Shown piece by piece: positions 1 to 7,971 of a stretch of DNA of 42,096 nucleotides. The stretch covers positions 1-42,096 of the forward strand of contig NZ_JAQKGV010000020.1 of NCBI RefSeq assembly GCF_028617075.1, read 5' to 3'. Origin of the DNA: Rubrobacter calidifluminis (lineage in GTDB: Bacteria; Actinomycetota; Rubrobacteria; Rubrobacterales; Rubrobacteraceae). The notes beneath the pieces are model-generated. The model had not been told where the DNA came from. It did no database searches and worked only from the letters and a program-made list of their open reading frames with translations. Position numbers and translations under genes: made by a program. How positions within the stretch are numbered: the first letter of the stretch is position 1; the number at the start of each line of letters is the position of its first letter.

Positions 1-425
1 TGGCTTATGTGGTGAGCTTCACGCCGCTTGGGAGGTATCTGAGGGCGGTTGGTTCGAATCAGGAGGTGAGCCGGCTTGCAGGGGTGAGGGTCAACCGGCT
101 GAGGTTTGGTGCGTTTGTGATGGCGGGGCTTTTTGCCGGAGTGGGGGGTGTTCTGAGCGTGGCAAGCAGTGGCGGGTTCGATCCCAACTCTTCGCAGACT
201 TATCTGTTGCCGACCTTTGCTTCGGTGTTTCTCGGGACGGCTGTGATTGAGCCTGGGAGGTTCAACCCGGTTGGCAGTTTTGTAGCGATTTACTTTTTGG
301 AGACGGGGATAGTGGGGTTGCAGTTGCTTGGGGCTTCTGGGTGGATAAGCGATGTGTTTTATGGGGCGGTGCTTGTGGTAGCGGTGACGATCTCTACGCT
401 GATCGGGCGGCGCAAGTTGGGTTGA
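1..425 (+). CDS. Ribose-type ABC transporter permease, C-terminal part (cut by window start)
   Basis: Membrane permease of the BPD_transp_2 / RbsC type, which with the lipoprotein and ATPase downstream would form a high-affinity importer. The reading frame is open from the first bases of the window, so the N-terminal half lies outside; a GTG at 9 is only an internal codon. The visible part has the family's cytoplasmic coupling segment (GRYLRAVGSNQEVSRLAGV, the EAA-like loop) followed by about four hydrophobic segments (MAGLFAGVGGVLSVA, LPTFASVFLGTAVI, FVAIYFLETGIVGLQLLG, VFYGAVLVVAVTIS) and a short basic tail. The substrate cannot be read from the permease. The wobble positions look less GC-rich than in the genes after 14 kb. 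Family assignment is firm. Confidence 0.85.
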   Translation, partial: AYVVSFTPLGRYLRAVGSNQEVSRLAGVRVNRLRFGAFVMAGLFAGVGGVLSVASSGGFDPNSSQTYLLPTFASVFLGTAVIEPGRFNPVGSFVAIYFLETGIVGLQLLGASGWISDVFYGAVLVVAVTISTLIGRRKLG

Positions 426-482
426 TGATGAGGTGGGGGCTCGGAAATCAAGTGTGCGAGAAAAGGGAGAGGAGCAAATACA

Positions 483-1685
483 GTGAGATCCAGCCATAAG
501 AAGACCAGAAGGCGTAAAACTGTAGGGATCACGCGGCTTGCCATTACGGTCACATCCCTTCTGTGCGTAGCCGCAGTGGTTGCCGCATGTGGTTCATCCG
601 CCGGGTCGAGCGATAGTTCAAGCAAGAGCACCGGCTCAAGTAGCCCGGTTGCAAAGGCGGTGGCCAATTACGAGGCGCCGGTCAAGGAATATCAGCTTCC
701 CGACACACCGTTGAAGAACGACGAGAGGTTGAAGGGCAAGACAATTTATTACATCCCGGTGTCCCAGGCCGTACCCGAGTTCGCGATCACAATAGCGAAC
801 CTGCAAAAAGCGGTGGCGGCGGTCGGTGCGAATCTGCAGGTGTGTGATGGCAAGGCCGCTCCGCCAGCGACCGCCGCTTGCGTGCAGCGGGCGATCAACA
901 ACGGAGCATCTGGCATCATCCTCGATGCGATCCCACCGCAGTTTGCCGAGAACCAGATAGACACCGCCATAAAGAAAGGAATCGCGGTCGAGGTCGCCGA
1001 TCAGCTGCCCGATCCAACATTCGCCAGCAAAGTAGCGAACAAAGACAAGATCACGTTCGTGCCGGGCGTATCGGTGATAATGCAGAAGGCCGTCAGTGAC
1101 TGGATCATAAAAGACTCAGGTGGCAAGGCCAAAGTGCTGATCAACGAGGTCACCGACGGCCCCTCCCCGATAGGGTTCATACGCGAGGGTGCGCTGCCGC
1201 AGTTCAGGAAGTACTGCCCAGATTGCACCATAACGATCAACAAGGTTTCCACCTCGAACTTCTCGATGGTTCCCAGCTCGACCAGCGCTGCGCTGACCCG
1301 CCATCCGGACACCAACTATGTCTACTCCGAATTCGACCAGTTCCTGCAGGTTACCCAACAGGGAGTTCAGCAGACCGGTTACTTGAACAAGGTCAAGGGG
1401 GTATCAACCACTGCATTGCTTGCGGGGCTACAGAAGCTGAAAAACAAAGATTATCTGTACGCAGACGCCGGTCAGGATTATCCCTACACCGCTTATGCGG
1501 AGGCGGATGTAATCTATCGCATGATCCTGGGACAGCCGGTTCCGGCCGAGCATATCCCGATGCGGCTGTTCACTCGCCAGAACGTCGGGTCTCTACAGCT
1601 GAGCCAGGAGGCACAGAACAATGGCTCATGGTTCGGCCCGACGAACTTCCCGACGAAGTTTGAGAAGCTGTGGGGAGTCTCATGA
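483..1685 (+). CDS. ABC transporter substrate-binding lipoprotein (periplasmic-binding-protein type I)
   Basis: Extracytoplasmic ligand-binding protein of 400 residues, expected to be lipid-anchored to the outer face of the membrane and to feed the adjacent permease. It starts with GTG behind an AGGAG-like site. The N-terminus is strongly basic (RRRK), then a hydrophobic stretch and a lipobox ending VAAC at Cys36, then a Ser-rich linker, which is typical of actinobacterial lipoproteins. The body has the alternating alpha/beta pattern of Peripla_BP_4 sugar-binding proteins, with the characteristic NNGASGIILDAI segment near residues 139-150. The ligand is unknown; although the family is called sugar-binding, the neighbouring aromatic and aldolase genes make a non-sugar ligand possible. 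It overlaps the ATPase gene by four bases (ATGA). Confidence 0.85.
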   Translation: MRSSHKKTRRRKTVGITRLAITVTSLLCVAAVVAACGSSAGSSDSSSKSTGSSSPVAKAVANYEAPVKEYQLPDTPLKNDERLKGKTIYYIPVSQAVPEFAITIANLQKAVAAVGANLQVCDGKAAPPATAACVQRAINNGASGIILDAIPPQFAENQIDTAIKKGIAVEVADQLPDPTFASKVANKDKITFVPGVSVIMQKAVSDWIIKDSGGKAKVLINEVTDGPSPIGFIREGALPQFRKYCPDCTITINKVSTSNFSMVPSSTSAALTRHPDTNYVYSEFDQFLQVTQQGVQQTGYLNKVKGVSTTALLAGLQKLKNKDYLYADAGQDYPYTAYAEADVIYRMILGQPVPAEHIPMRLFTRQNVGSLQLSQEAQNNGSWFGPTNFPTKFEKLWGVS

Positions 1686-3292
1686 CGGAACATTCGCACG
1701 GTGCTCCGCTCCGCCTGAGTGTCGAGCACCTCAGCAAAACCTTCGGCCAATACCGGGCGCTCAGCGACGTCCACATAGAGGTCAAGGCCGGAGAGGTGCA
1801 TGGTCTGGTGGGGCAAAACGGGGCTGGAAAATCGACTCTTGCCAAGATTCTGTCGGGATACTACGCTCCTGATCCAGGAGCGGAGGTCAAGGTTGACGGC
1901 GAGCGGCTGGACCTGCCGGTGCCACCGGCCGAACTGAATCGGCGCTACGGAGTGGCGATCGTACACCAGTCGCTCGGCTTACTAGACGAGCTCAGCGTTA
2001 TAGAGAACCTGCGGCTCGGTCGCTACGGCCGCCGCCGGTTCTCCCGGCGCATCGATTGGGAATCTGAGAAGGCAGCCGTGATACCGGTTTTAAAGCGTCT
2101 GGATTGTGAGGTAGACCTGGACGCCCCGACCGGTACGCTCCCCGCGGAAACCCGGGCGACTATCGCCATAGCCCGAGCGCTGACGGATCACCAGCCAGGC
2201 AAGGGATTGATCATCTTCGACGAATCGACCCGGGCGCTCAGCCGAGACGCTCTGAACCATTTCTATAAACTAGTCGACTCCGTCCGGGCAGAGGGGGTAG
2301 CGGTACTGTTGATCTGTCATCGCCTGGAGGAGGTTCTGGAGCATACCGACCGCGTGACGGTGCTTCGTGATGGACGGGTAGCCGCTAGCAGCCTGAAGAC
2401 CAGATCTCTATCGGAGGTCGAGCTCACCAATCACATGCTCGGTCGCACCCTTGATACCACCAAGAAGCTGCGCGAAAGACGGCTCACTTCGACCGACACC
2501 GAAGTCCCGCCGGCCAGCCCCCGCGAGGAAGGCGACCGTGGTGTGGGCCTGATCGCCAGCAGGGTAACCAACGACGTGGTCAAACCCTTGGACATGGAGG
2601 TGCGTCCCGGGGAGGTCGTCGGCCTCACCGGCTTGGTCGGGTCAGGATTCGACCAAGTCCCCTACCTGCTCGGTGGTGCCAGACGGGCCTCCGGCGGCAC
2701 CATCACCGTTGGTAACAGGACGATCGACCTGGTGCAAGAGAGCAACCCCTGCCGGACACTTCTGGAAGCCGGCGTTGCCCTAGTACCCGACGACCGCGAG
2801 AAATTCGGCCTGATGATGGACCAGTCGATCAGGGAGAATATCACGCTCCCACTCGTCCGTCGGAAGGGCCACCGGCTGTGGGTCGGCAAAGACTGGCAGT
2901 ACGAAGAAGTCCGACAGATGATCGCCAGGCTCAGCATCAAACCGCCGGAACCGGATATTACGGTCAGTTCATTGAGTGGCGGTAACCAGCAGAAGGTCCT
3001 GCTCGGGAAATGGCTGGCTGGCAACCCGCTGGTCTTGCTGCTGCACGAGCCGACCCAAGCTGTCGACGTCGGGGCTCGCCAAGATATTCTCGGCGCGATC
3101 AGCGAGGCTGCTGGCGGCGGTTGTGCGGTCGTGATCGCCTCCACCTACGCAGATGAGCTAGCAATGATCGCAGATCGCGTGCTGGTCTTTGGCGACGGGT
3201 CCGTCACCCAGGAGCTGACCGGAGAGCTCAGCCAAGATGAAATAATCGAGGCAACGTTCGTCGCCATGCGGCAGAGGTCTCTCAAAACCTGA
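1682..3292 (+). CDS. Ribose/xylose-type ABC transporter tandem ATPase
   Basis: Cytoplasmic ATPase with two nucleotide-binding domains in one 536-residue chain, the RbsA/XylG arrangement. The ATG at 1682 overlaps the previous stop (ATGA) and has a GGGAG site five bases upstream, so it is preferred to a GTG at 1670. The first domain has Walker A GQNGAGKST (residues 44-52), Walker B LIIFDEST and a switch His (ICHRLEE), but its signature motif is degenerate (LPAETRATIAIAR). The second domain lacks the Walker A lysine (GLVGSGFDQ) but has a good signature LSGGNQQKVLLGKWL. One complete composite ATP site is normal for this family. The expected operon partners downstream are separated from it by the IS110 element. 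Confidence 0.88.
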   Translation: MTEHSHGAPLRLSVEHLSKTFGQYRALSDVHIEVKAGEVHGLVGQNGAGKSTLAKILSGYYAPDPGAEVKVDGERLDLPVPPAELNRRYGVAIVHQSLGLLDELSVIENLRLGRYGRRRFSRRIDWESEKAAVIPVLKRLDCEVDLDAPTGTLPAETRATIAIARALTDHQPGKGLIIFDESTRALSRDALNHFYKLVDSVRAEGVAVLLICHRLEEVLEHTDRVTVLRDGRVAASSLKTRSLSEVELTNHMLGRTLDTTKKLRERRLTSTDTEVPPASPREEGDRGVGLIASRVTNDVVKPLDMEVRPGEVVGLTGLVGSGFDQVPYLLGGARRASGGTITVGNRTIDLVQESNPCRTLLEAGVALVPDDREKFGLMMDQSIRENITLPLVRRKGHRLWVGKDWQYEEVRQMIARLSIKPPEPDITVSSLSGGNQQKVLLGKWLAGNPLVLLLHEPTQAVDVGARQDILGAISEAAGGGCAVVIASTYADELAMIADRVLVFGDGSVTQELTGELSQDEIIEATFVAMRQRSLKT

Positions 3293-4210
3293 CCTGAGAA
3301 AGGAAGCGAGACAGGAAAGCAACCGTTTTGAGGAGTCATGGGTTAGAACATGAGAGTACTTCCAGAGAGTACAGTCTCTCATCACAGCGTTGTGGATGGT
3401 GAGCAGCTTTCTCCTACAAGTGCTAAGGGCTTCCATGTAGAGCGCTTCTCTAACCCTCGCCCTACCGCCCCACATCGTGTGCCCGCCTCTCAAAGTACCC
3501 GAGTTTCGGTTAAGGGAAGCGACATCTACGAGGGCCGAGCGCTCTTTGGGAGAAAAGGAGCCGAGCTCCGGCAGTTCCGCAAGGAGCGTCCTGCAAAGCA
3601 CAGGACCTACTCCGGAAACGCTTCGAAGAAGAGTCTCGTTCGCCCTGAAGGTGGAGCTCTGTTCGATGGTCTCATCAAGATCCCGGTCGGTGCGAGCAAG
3701 CTCTTTTTTGAGCCACCTTATGTGAGCTTCGATGCGAGAGTGCACGGCCCTGGAGGTGCTCGCCCCGAGGCGATTTTTCCCGGCGGTCAACATGCGCACG
3801 CTCTGCCTTCTCCTGGCAAGGATCTCCCCAAACTCCCTGGCTTCTTCGTCGGGTATGGTCCTGGGGGTGGGACGGATGGCCTGTGTGAAGCAGGCAAGAA
3901 CGAGAGCATCCAGAGCGTCGGTCTTGGCCAGTTGCCCGGTGACTTTGGCAAAGTCACTCGCCTGGCGGGGATTGACCACAAAGAGTGCTGCTCCCGAGAC
4001 GGCCAGGGCCGCAACGACGGGACGCTCGAAGCTTCCCGTGACCTCCAACACCACCAGAGCCTCTGGGAGATTGGCGAACTTGCCGATAAGCGCGTCGATG
4101 CCAGCCTCGTCGTTGGAAACGACGAAGTGTTGGGGGGCAGGGAGGATGACGACATCCAGGGTAACCTTGGAGACATCTATCCCCACCTCTCTTCTTCCAC
4201 TGGCGCTCAA
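3158..4210 (-). CDS. IS110-family DEDD transposase, probably inactivated by an internal deletion
   Basis: RuvC-like DEDD transposase of IS110 type. The N-terminal catalytic set is complete: Asp12 (GIDVSK), Glu57 (LEVTGSF), Asp99 and Asp102 (KTDALDAL). The Transposase_20 region is recognisable (SGVGPVLCRTLLAELPELG), with the SG serine at residue 238 followed by GGRARVREALYM. Family members usually carry about 26 more residues after ALYM (the segment leading to FY..L...GKPKKVAL) before the RKLLTI.NAM motif. Here ALYMEALSTCRRKLLTIHNA runs straight on, so an in-frame deletion of roughly that size is inferred. The last 50 or so residues are read-through into flanking DNA antisense to the ATPase gene. 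Probably a decayed copy. Confidence 0.8.
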   Translation of the reverse strand: MSASGRREVGIDVSKVTLDVVILPAPQHFVVSNDEAGIDALIGKFANLPEALVVLEVTGSFERPVVAALAVSGAALFVVNPRQASDFAKVTGQLAKTDALDALVLACFTQAIRPTPRTIPDEEAREFGEILARRRQSVRMLTAGKNRLGASTSRAVHSRIEAHIRWLKKELARTDRDLDETIEQSSTFRANETLLRSVSGVGPVLCRTLLAELPELGSFSPKERSALVDVASLNRNSGTLRGGHTMWGGRARVREALYMEALSTCRRKLLTIHNAVMRDCTLWKYSHVLTHDSSKRLLSCLASFLRSGFERPLPHGDERCLDYFILAELSGQLLGDGPVAKDQHAICDHC

Positions 4211-4400
4211 AATGGCTCTCCTTTCCCTCCTGCGACACCCAACCTTGCGGGTACGGGCTCGGGAAGTTCCTCGGCCCAGGCAACTGTTCGGGCTCCTCCG
4301 GCAGGAGCTTTAGAAGGGCGCGGCGATCACGGTTTCCCCGCGGTCTCCAAGCGAAGCTCGGGACCAAGGAGTATTCGATCTACCGCGCCCACACTGACCG
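3305..4400 (-). mobile_element. IS110-family insertion element (ends approximate)
   Basis: One IS110-type element lies between the ABC ATPase and the dienelactone hydrolase gene, filling almost the whole 1.15 kb gap. IS110 elements normally lack terminal inverted repeats, so the ends are estimates. The right end should fall near 3305-3325, just after the part of the transposase frame that still resembles the family C-terminus; beyond this the frame runs by chance through sequence antisense to the ATPase gene. The left end should lie between about 4290 and 4400, before the ribosome-binding site of the next gene. The insertion splits what otherwise looks like one operon. Confidence 0.6.
4211..4340 (-). 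ncRNA. Candidate IS110 bridge-RNA region (structured left end)
   Basis: IS110-group elements encode a bridge RNA in the non-coding end upstream of the transposase. The DNA upstream of this transposase start holds a near-perfect 23-base inverted repeat at 4255-4277 (GGGC, then TCGGGAA against TTCCTCG, then GCCC, with one mismatch and two wobble pairs) and a second hairpin at about 4290-4306 (GCTCCT against AGGAGC). This fits the family pattern, but the RNA boundaries and the target- and donor-binding loops were not assigned. Confidence 0.3.
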
Positions 4401-4438
4401 CTTGTAGACAAAAACCAAAACACAAGGAGCAGGAGAAC

Positions 4439-5164
4439 ATGAGTGACCTCACGGAGGCCAGCGTCGAGTACTCACATGATGGGACCAGATTGGTCGGACA
4501 TCTGGTGGCCCGTGCGGATGGAGCCAAACGGCCTGGAGTGTTGCTGATCCACGACGCCTTCGGCGTTTCGGATCCGATGAAGGCGACTGCGCGCAGGATA
4601 GCCACACTCGGTTACACGGTCTTACTCGCCGACATGTGGGGAGACGGCAGGATACCGAAGGGTGAAGAGGAAATCGGGCCACTGATCGGCGCCATGGCTA
4701 ACGACCGGGCGACGTGGACCGGCCGGGTGGATGCAGCCCACCGGCAACTGCTTGCCCAAGAACAGGTGACAGAAGGTCCGGTGGTCGCGGTAGGTTACTG
4801 CTTCGGGGGATCCTCCGCACTCGAGTACGTGCGCGTCGGTGGTACCGTCGCCGGGGCCGTCAGCTTCCACGGTGGTCTCGATCTCGTCGGCACCGACTGG
4901 TCTGCGGCCAACAAGGATGCTTCGGTGCTGATTCTAACCGGTGCAGAAGATCCGATGTCGCCACCACAGGTGGTCTTCGAGCTCGAGAAGGCGATGACCA
5001 CGGCCGGCGTGAGGTGGGAGGTCACTTCTTACGGACATACTAAACACGCCTTTACGAACCCGCAGGCCGACAAGTCTGGTAATCCTGACGTGATGGCCTA
5101 TGACGTCCGTGCCGACCGGCGTTCCTGGGAATCATTCAGACTGTTCCTGGAGGAGCTGGCGTAA
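4439..5164 (+). CDS. Dienelactone hydrolase family protein
   Basis: Alpha/beta hydrolase of the dienelactone hydrolase family, 241 residues (family usually about 235-250). The ATG at 4439 has an AAGGAG/AGGAG site just upstream; the same frame runs further upstream through the IS element, but only this start gives a normal-length protein. The catalytic triad is visible: Cys121 in GYCFGG, Asp in the GAEDPMSPP loop and His in GHTKHAFTNP. The family hydrolyses enol-lactones made in aromatic ring degradation, and related proteins act on other esters. It is followed with no gap by the RraA-like gene (TAAATG) and belongs to the four-gene catabolic run ending with the dioxygenase. The exact substrate is unknown. 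Confidence 0.85.
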   Translation: MSDLTEASVEYSHDGTRLVGHLVARADGAKRPGVLLIHDAFGVSDPMKATARRIATLGYTVLLADMWGDGRIPKGEEEIGPLIGAMANDRATWTGRVDAAHRQLLAQEQVTEGPVVAVGYCFGGSSALEYVRVGGTVAGAVSFHGGLDLVGTDWSAANKDASVLILTGAEDPMSPPQVVFELEKAMTTAGVRWEVTSYGHTKHAFTNPQADKSGNPDVMAYDVRADRRSWESFRLFLEELA

Positions 5165-5890
5165 ATGCCCGCCCCCTCCAACACGCTCAAGCCAGAGACC
5201 GCCAGCGTCCTGGCATCGGTCTCCACAGCCACGCTCAGCCAGCAGTTGCGCAGCAGAGGCCTCAACAGCACTTACTTCGATGGGCTGACCCCAGCAAGGC
5301 CCGATCTGCGCATGGTCGGCGTCGCACGCACGCTGCGCTACACGGCGCTGCGGGAAGACGTCTTCAAGCAACGTGGTGGTGGCATGAACGCCCAGAAACG
5401 CCTCATTGACACGATCGGGCCGGGAGAGGTGCTCGTGATCGAGGCCCGGGAGGACCGTCACGCCGGCACAATAGGTGACATTCTGGCGCTGCGCCTTAAG
5501 GTCCGGGGCGGGGCTGGAGTGGTGACCGACGGTGCGGTCCGCGATGACACCGCGATGCGGGCGCTGGATCTACCCTACTACCGAGGTGCCGTGAACGCCG
5601 CGGTGCTCGGTCGCCGCCACGTGCCAATGGACTCAGACCTGCCGATCACCTGCGCCGGCGTGCTAGTTATGCCCGGCGACGTAATCGTCGGGGACAGTGA
5701 TGGTGTAATCCTGATCCCCGCCGCCCTAGCTGATGAGGTTGCCGCAGCCGCCTTGCAGCAGGAGCATGAGGAACAGTATATCTCCGAACGGGTGGCGGCA
5801 GGAGAATCCCTTGAAGGACTTTATCCACTCGGCTCAGAGCAGCGGCGGCGATACGAACAGTGGGCGAAAGGTAGAGGTGCAAGCAAATGA
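5165..5890 (+). CDS. RraA / 4-hydroxy-4-methyl-2-oxoglutarate aldolase family protein
   Basis: Member of the RraA-like fold (older label: dimethylmenaquinone methyltransferase), 241 residues. In catabolic operons these proteins are class II pyruvate aldolases that split 4-hydroxy-4-methyl-2-oxoglutarate or 4-carboxy-4-hydroxy-2-oxoadipate. The family core is visible: a GxxGD metal-site region (AGTIGDILALRLKVRGG) followed by VVTDGAVRDD, then MPGDVIVGDSDGVILIP. It starts directly after the previous stop and overlaps the next gene by four bases (ATGA at 5887), so it is almost certainly co-translated with its neighbours. Beside an extradiol dioxygenase, a pyruvate-releasing aldolase role is plausible, but regulator-type RraA functions exist in the same family. 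Confidence 0.82.
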   Translation: MPAPSNTLKPETASVLASVSTATLSQQLRSRGLNSTYFDGLTPARPDLRMVGVARTLRYTALREDVFKQRGGGMNAQKRLIDTIGPGEVLVIEAREDRHAGTIGDILALRLKVRGGAGVVTDGAVRDDTAMRALDLPYYRGAVNAAVLGRRHVPMDSDLPITCAGVLVMPGDVIVGDSDGVILIPAALADEVAAAALQQEHEEQYISERVAAGESLEGLYPLGSEQRRRYEQWAKGRGASK

Positions 5891-6840
5891 GGTTTCGAGG
5901 TAATCTGGAAGCCCTAAAAGGGCCTTTCGGAGCGGTAATCACACCTTTTACGGAAGAGGGGGAGGTAGATCTAGACAGCCTGCGCAAGCTCGCACGTTTC
6001 CAGCGCGACGGCGGCCTGACTGGCCTGTCGATCGGTGGATCCACGGGTGAACCTTCGAGTCAGACACTCGACGAGCGGATCGCGGCGATGGAGGTCGTCG
6101 CCGAGGTGACGGCCGATCAGATCCCATTCATCCCAGCGACCGGATCCAGCAGGCTCGATGAGACGCTGGAGCTAACCCGCAAAGCCATCGAACTCGGCGC
6201 CGATGCCGTTTTACTGATCACCCCTTACTATGCCAGGCCGACCCAGCGGGCGCTGGTAGAGTGGTACAAGGTTGTCTCTCGAGAATTCCCAGACGTCCCG
6301 GTCATCATCTACAATGTCCCGACCAGAACCGCCGTCGACGTCAATCCCGAAACCGTGCTGGAGATCCGCCGCAGCTGCGAAAACGTCGTCGGAATTAAGG
6401 AAACGACTCGGGATTTCGAACACTTCTCCCGGGTCATCGCACTCTGCGGCCGGGATTTTCTGGTATGGTCCGGGATTGAGCTGCTGTGCCTGCCGCTGTT
6501 GGCCCTGGGTGGGGTCGGATATATCAGCGCCCTGGCGAACATCACCCCTCGCTCTCTCGCCGATATGTACCTAGCCTGGCAGCGGGGCGACGTTGTGGAG
6601 GCCCAGCGAATTCACTATGCCCTGCACCCATTGGCCGATCTGCTGTTCGTCGAAACCAACCCGGCGCCCGCCAAATGGGTGCTCCACCGGGCCGGCAAGC
6701 TCTCCTCAGCAAAGGTCCGACCGCCGCTCATAGAACTCACCGAAGGTGGTCAGGATAGGGCAGGCGCGCTCCTGGCAAAGGCAAGTGACATAATCGCATA
6801 CGAGGGATTGGAAATGGCACCGCTGCATACACGATCATGA
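5887..6840 (+). CDS. DapA-like (dihydrodipicolinate synthase family) lyase/aldolase
   Basis: TIM-barrel Schiff-base lyase, 317 residues. Family landmarks: the pyruvate-binding loop GGSTGEPSSQT, the tyrosine motif VIIYNVPTRT and the Schiff-base lysine in VVGIKETT. The GSTGE motif replaces the usual GTTGE of true DapA, and the setting is catabolic rather than lysine biosynthetic, so a 2-keto acid aldolase or dehydratase role is more likely than 4-hydroxy-tetrahydrodipicolinate synthase. It overlaps the RraA-like gene by four bases, and the extradiol dioxygenase follows after about 50 bases. The real substrate cannot be read from sequence alone. Confidence 0.82.
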   Translation: MRFRGNLEALKGPFGAVITPFTEEGEVDLDSLRKLARFQRDGGLTGLSIGGSTGEPSSQTLDERIAAMEVVAEVTADQIPFIPATGSSRLDETLELTRKAIELGADAVLLITPYYARPTQRALVEWYKVVSREFPDVPVIIYNVPTRTAVDVNPETVLEIRRSCENVVGIKETTRDFEHFSRVIALCGRDFLVWSGIELLCLPLLALGGVGYISALANITPRSLADMYLAWQRGDVVEAQRIHYALHPLADLLFVETNPAPAKWVLHRAGKLSSAKVRPPLIELTEGGQDRAGALLAKASDIIAYEGLEMAPLHTRS

Positions 6841-6892
6841 AGCAATCATAATTCTCAAAACCCTGTGCCATAAAGCAACTGGAGGTCAGAAG

Positions 6893-7891
6893 ATGCTGCC
6901 GACCGCGAACTTGAACCCGCCTTTTAACATTACCCGGGCAAGCCACGTCTGCCTGGCGGTCACCGATCTCGCGCGCAGCCGTGACTTCTATCGCGATGTT
7001 ATAGGGCTGATCGTCACCGCCGAGACCGACGATACCGTATACCTGCGCGGCCTGGAGGAGGCCGCCCACCACAGCCTGGTGCTGCGCAACGTCGAATCAG
7101 AACCTCTGGCCCTGTATGTCGGTTTCCGCGTCCGGATGGCGGAGGATATCGACGCCGCCGAGCGTTACCTTGCCAGCACGGGTATCCGGTGTGAGCGCGT
7201 GGAGATCCCCCACCAGGGGCCGACGCTGCGCTTTAGAGATCCGGTCGGCACGCATATAGAGCTGACAGCCTCGATGGACGTGGTCGACCGGCGGATGCAG
7301 TCTTACAACGAGTTTCGGGCTGGATCTCCACAGCGCCTGGACCACTTCCAGGTCGTCAGCCACGACGTGCAGACAGCCACCGAATTCTGGTCCACCCTCG
7401 GCATGCGTATGTCCGAATACACCGCACGCGACGGTACCGACGAATTATGGGGCACGTGGCTGGAGGTCAAGGGCAACACCCACGATCTGGTATTCACCAA
7501 CGGACACGGCCCCCGCCTGCATCACTTCGCCTACACCGTCCCGGACACAACCTCACTGATCCATGCGGCCGACGTGGCCGGGAGCCTCGGTTTCGGTGAT
7601 GAGATCGACCGCGGACCTGGACGTCACGGCATCAGCAACGCCCTGTTTCTGTACCTGAGAGACCCAGACCAGCACCGGATCGAGCTGTTCACCAGCCACT
7701 ACCAGTTCATCGATCTCGAAGACCGGCCAATGCGCTGGGACCTCAGCAATCCTCGCCGCGCCCAGTTGTGGGGCATGCCTGCGTCCAGGAGGTGGTTCTT
7801 CGAGGCCAGCAAGTTCCCGGGAGAGCCCGTCAGGAAGCCACTGCTGCAGGCTAAGCCGGAAACACTGGAAGACTCTCTTTCCATCCACTGA
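6893..7891 (+). CDS. hpaD: Type I extradiol dioxygenase, homoprotocatechuate 2,3-dioxygenase-like
   Basis: Two-domain vicinal-oxygen-chelate ring-cleavage dioxygenase, 332 residues, with a GGAGG site upstream of the ATG. Compared from memory with the Brevibacterium homoprotocatechuate 2,3-dioxygenase, all key positions match at a constant offset of 3-4: metal ligands His151, His211 and Glu264; catalytic His197 (GNTHD); His245; Tyr254. The C-terminal tail also carries the family pattern (RPMRWDLSNPRRAQLWG then a W.FEASKF segment). The enzyme would cleave 3,4-dihydroxyphenylacetate or a related catechol with O2 next to the hydroxyl pair. No HpaBC hydroxylase or HpaE/F/G is in the window, so the upstream and downstream steps must be encoded elsewhere or differ. 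Confidence 0.8.
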   Translation: MLPTANLNPPFNITRASHVCLAVTDLARSRDFYRDVIGLIVTAETDDTVYLRGLEEAAHHSLVLRNVESEPLALYVGFRVRMAEDIDAAERYLASTGIRCERVEIPHQGPTLRFRDPVGTHIELTASMDVVDRRMQSYNEFRAGSPQRLDHFQVVSHDVQTATEFWSTLGMRMSEYTARDGTDELWGTWLEVKGNTHDLVFTNGHGPRLHHFAYTVPDTTSLIHAADVAGSLGFGDEIDRGPGRHGISNALFLYLRDPDQHRIELFTSHYQFIDLEDRPMRWDLSNPRRAQLWGMPASRRWFFEASKFPGEPVRKPLLQAKPETLEDSLSIH

Positions 7892-7928
7892 GCAGCCCCC
7901 CAAAGGAACCGCGACCTATATGGCAAGA

Positions 7929-7960
7929 TCCCTCGGAACCACAACGATCGGCCCGAGGGA
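7929..7960. terminator. Inverted repeat between convergent genes, possible bidirectional terminator
   Basis: TCCCTCGG (7929-7936) pairs perfectly with CCGAGGGA (7953-7960) across a 16-base loop. It sits between the convergent dioxygenase and Asp23 genes. No T tract follows on either strand, so it is a weak terminator call. Confidence 0.4.
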
Positions 7961-7971
7961 CCCCACCTCCG

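Noticed and set aside
1682-3292. ABC ATPase inactivated by a degenerate signature in domain 1 and Walker A in domain 2
   Set aside because: One degenerate composite site is usual in ribose-type tandem ATPases; the other site looks intact.
3350-4438. Long plus-strand open frame continuous with the dienelactone hydrolase, suggesting a 604-residue fusion
   Set aside because: The first 363 codons are antisense to the IS110 transposase and show no family resemblance. The hydrolase has its own ribosome site and normal length from 4439.
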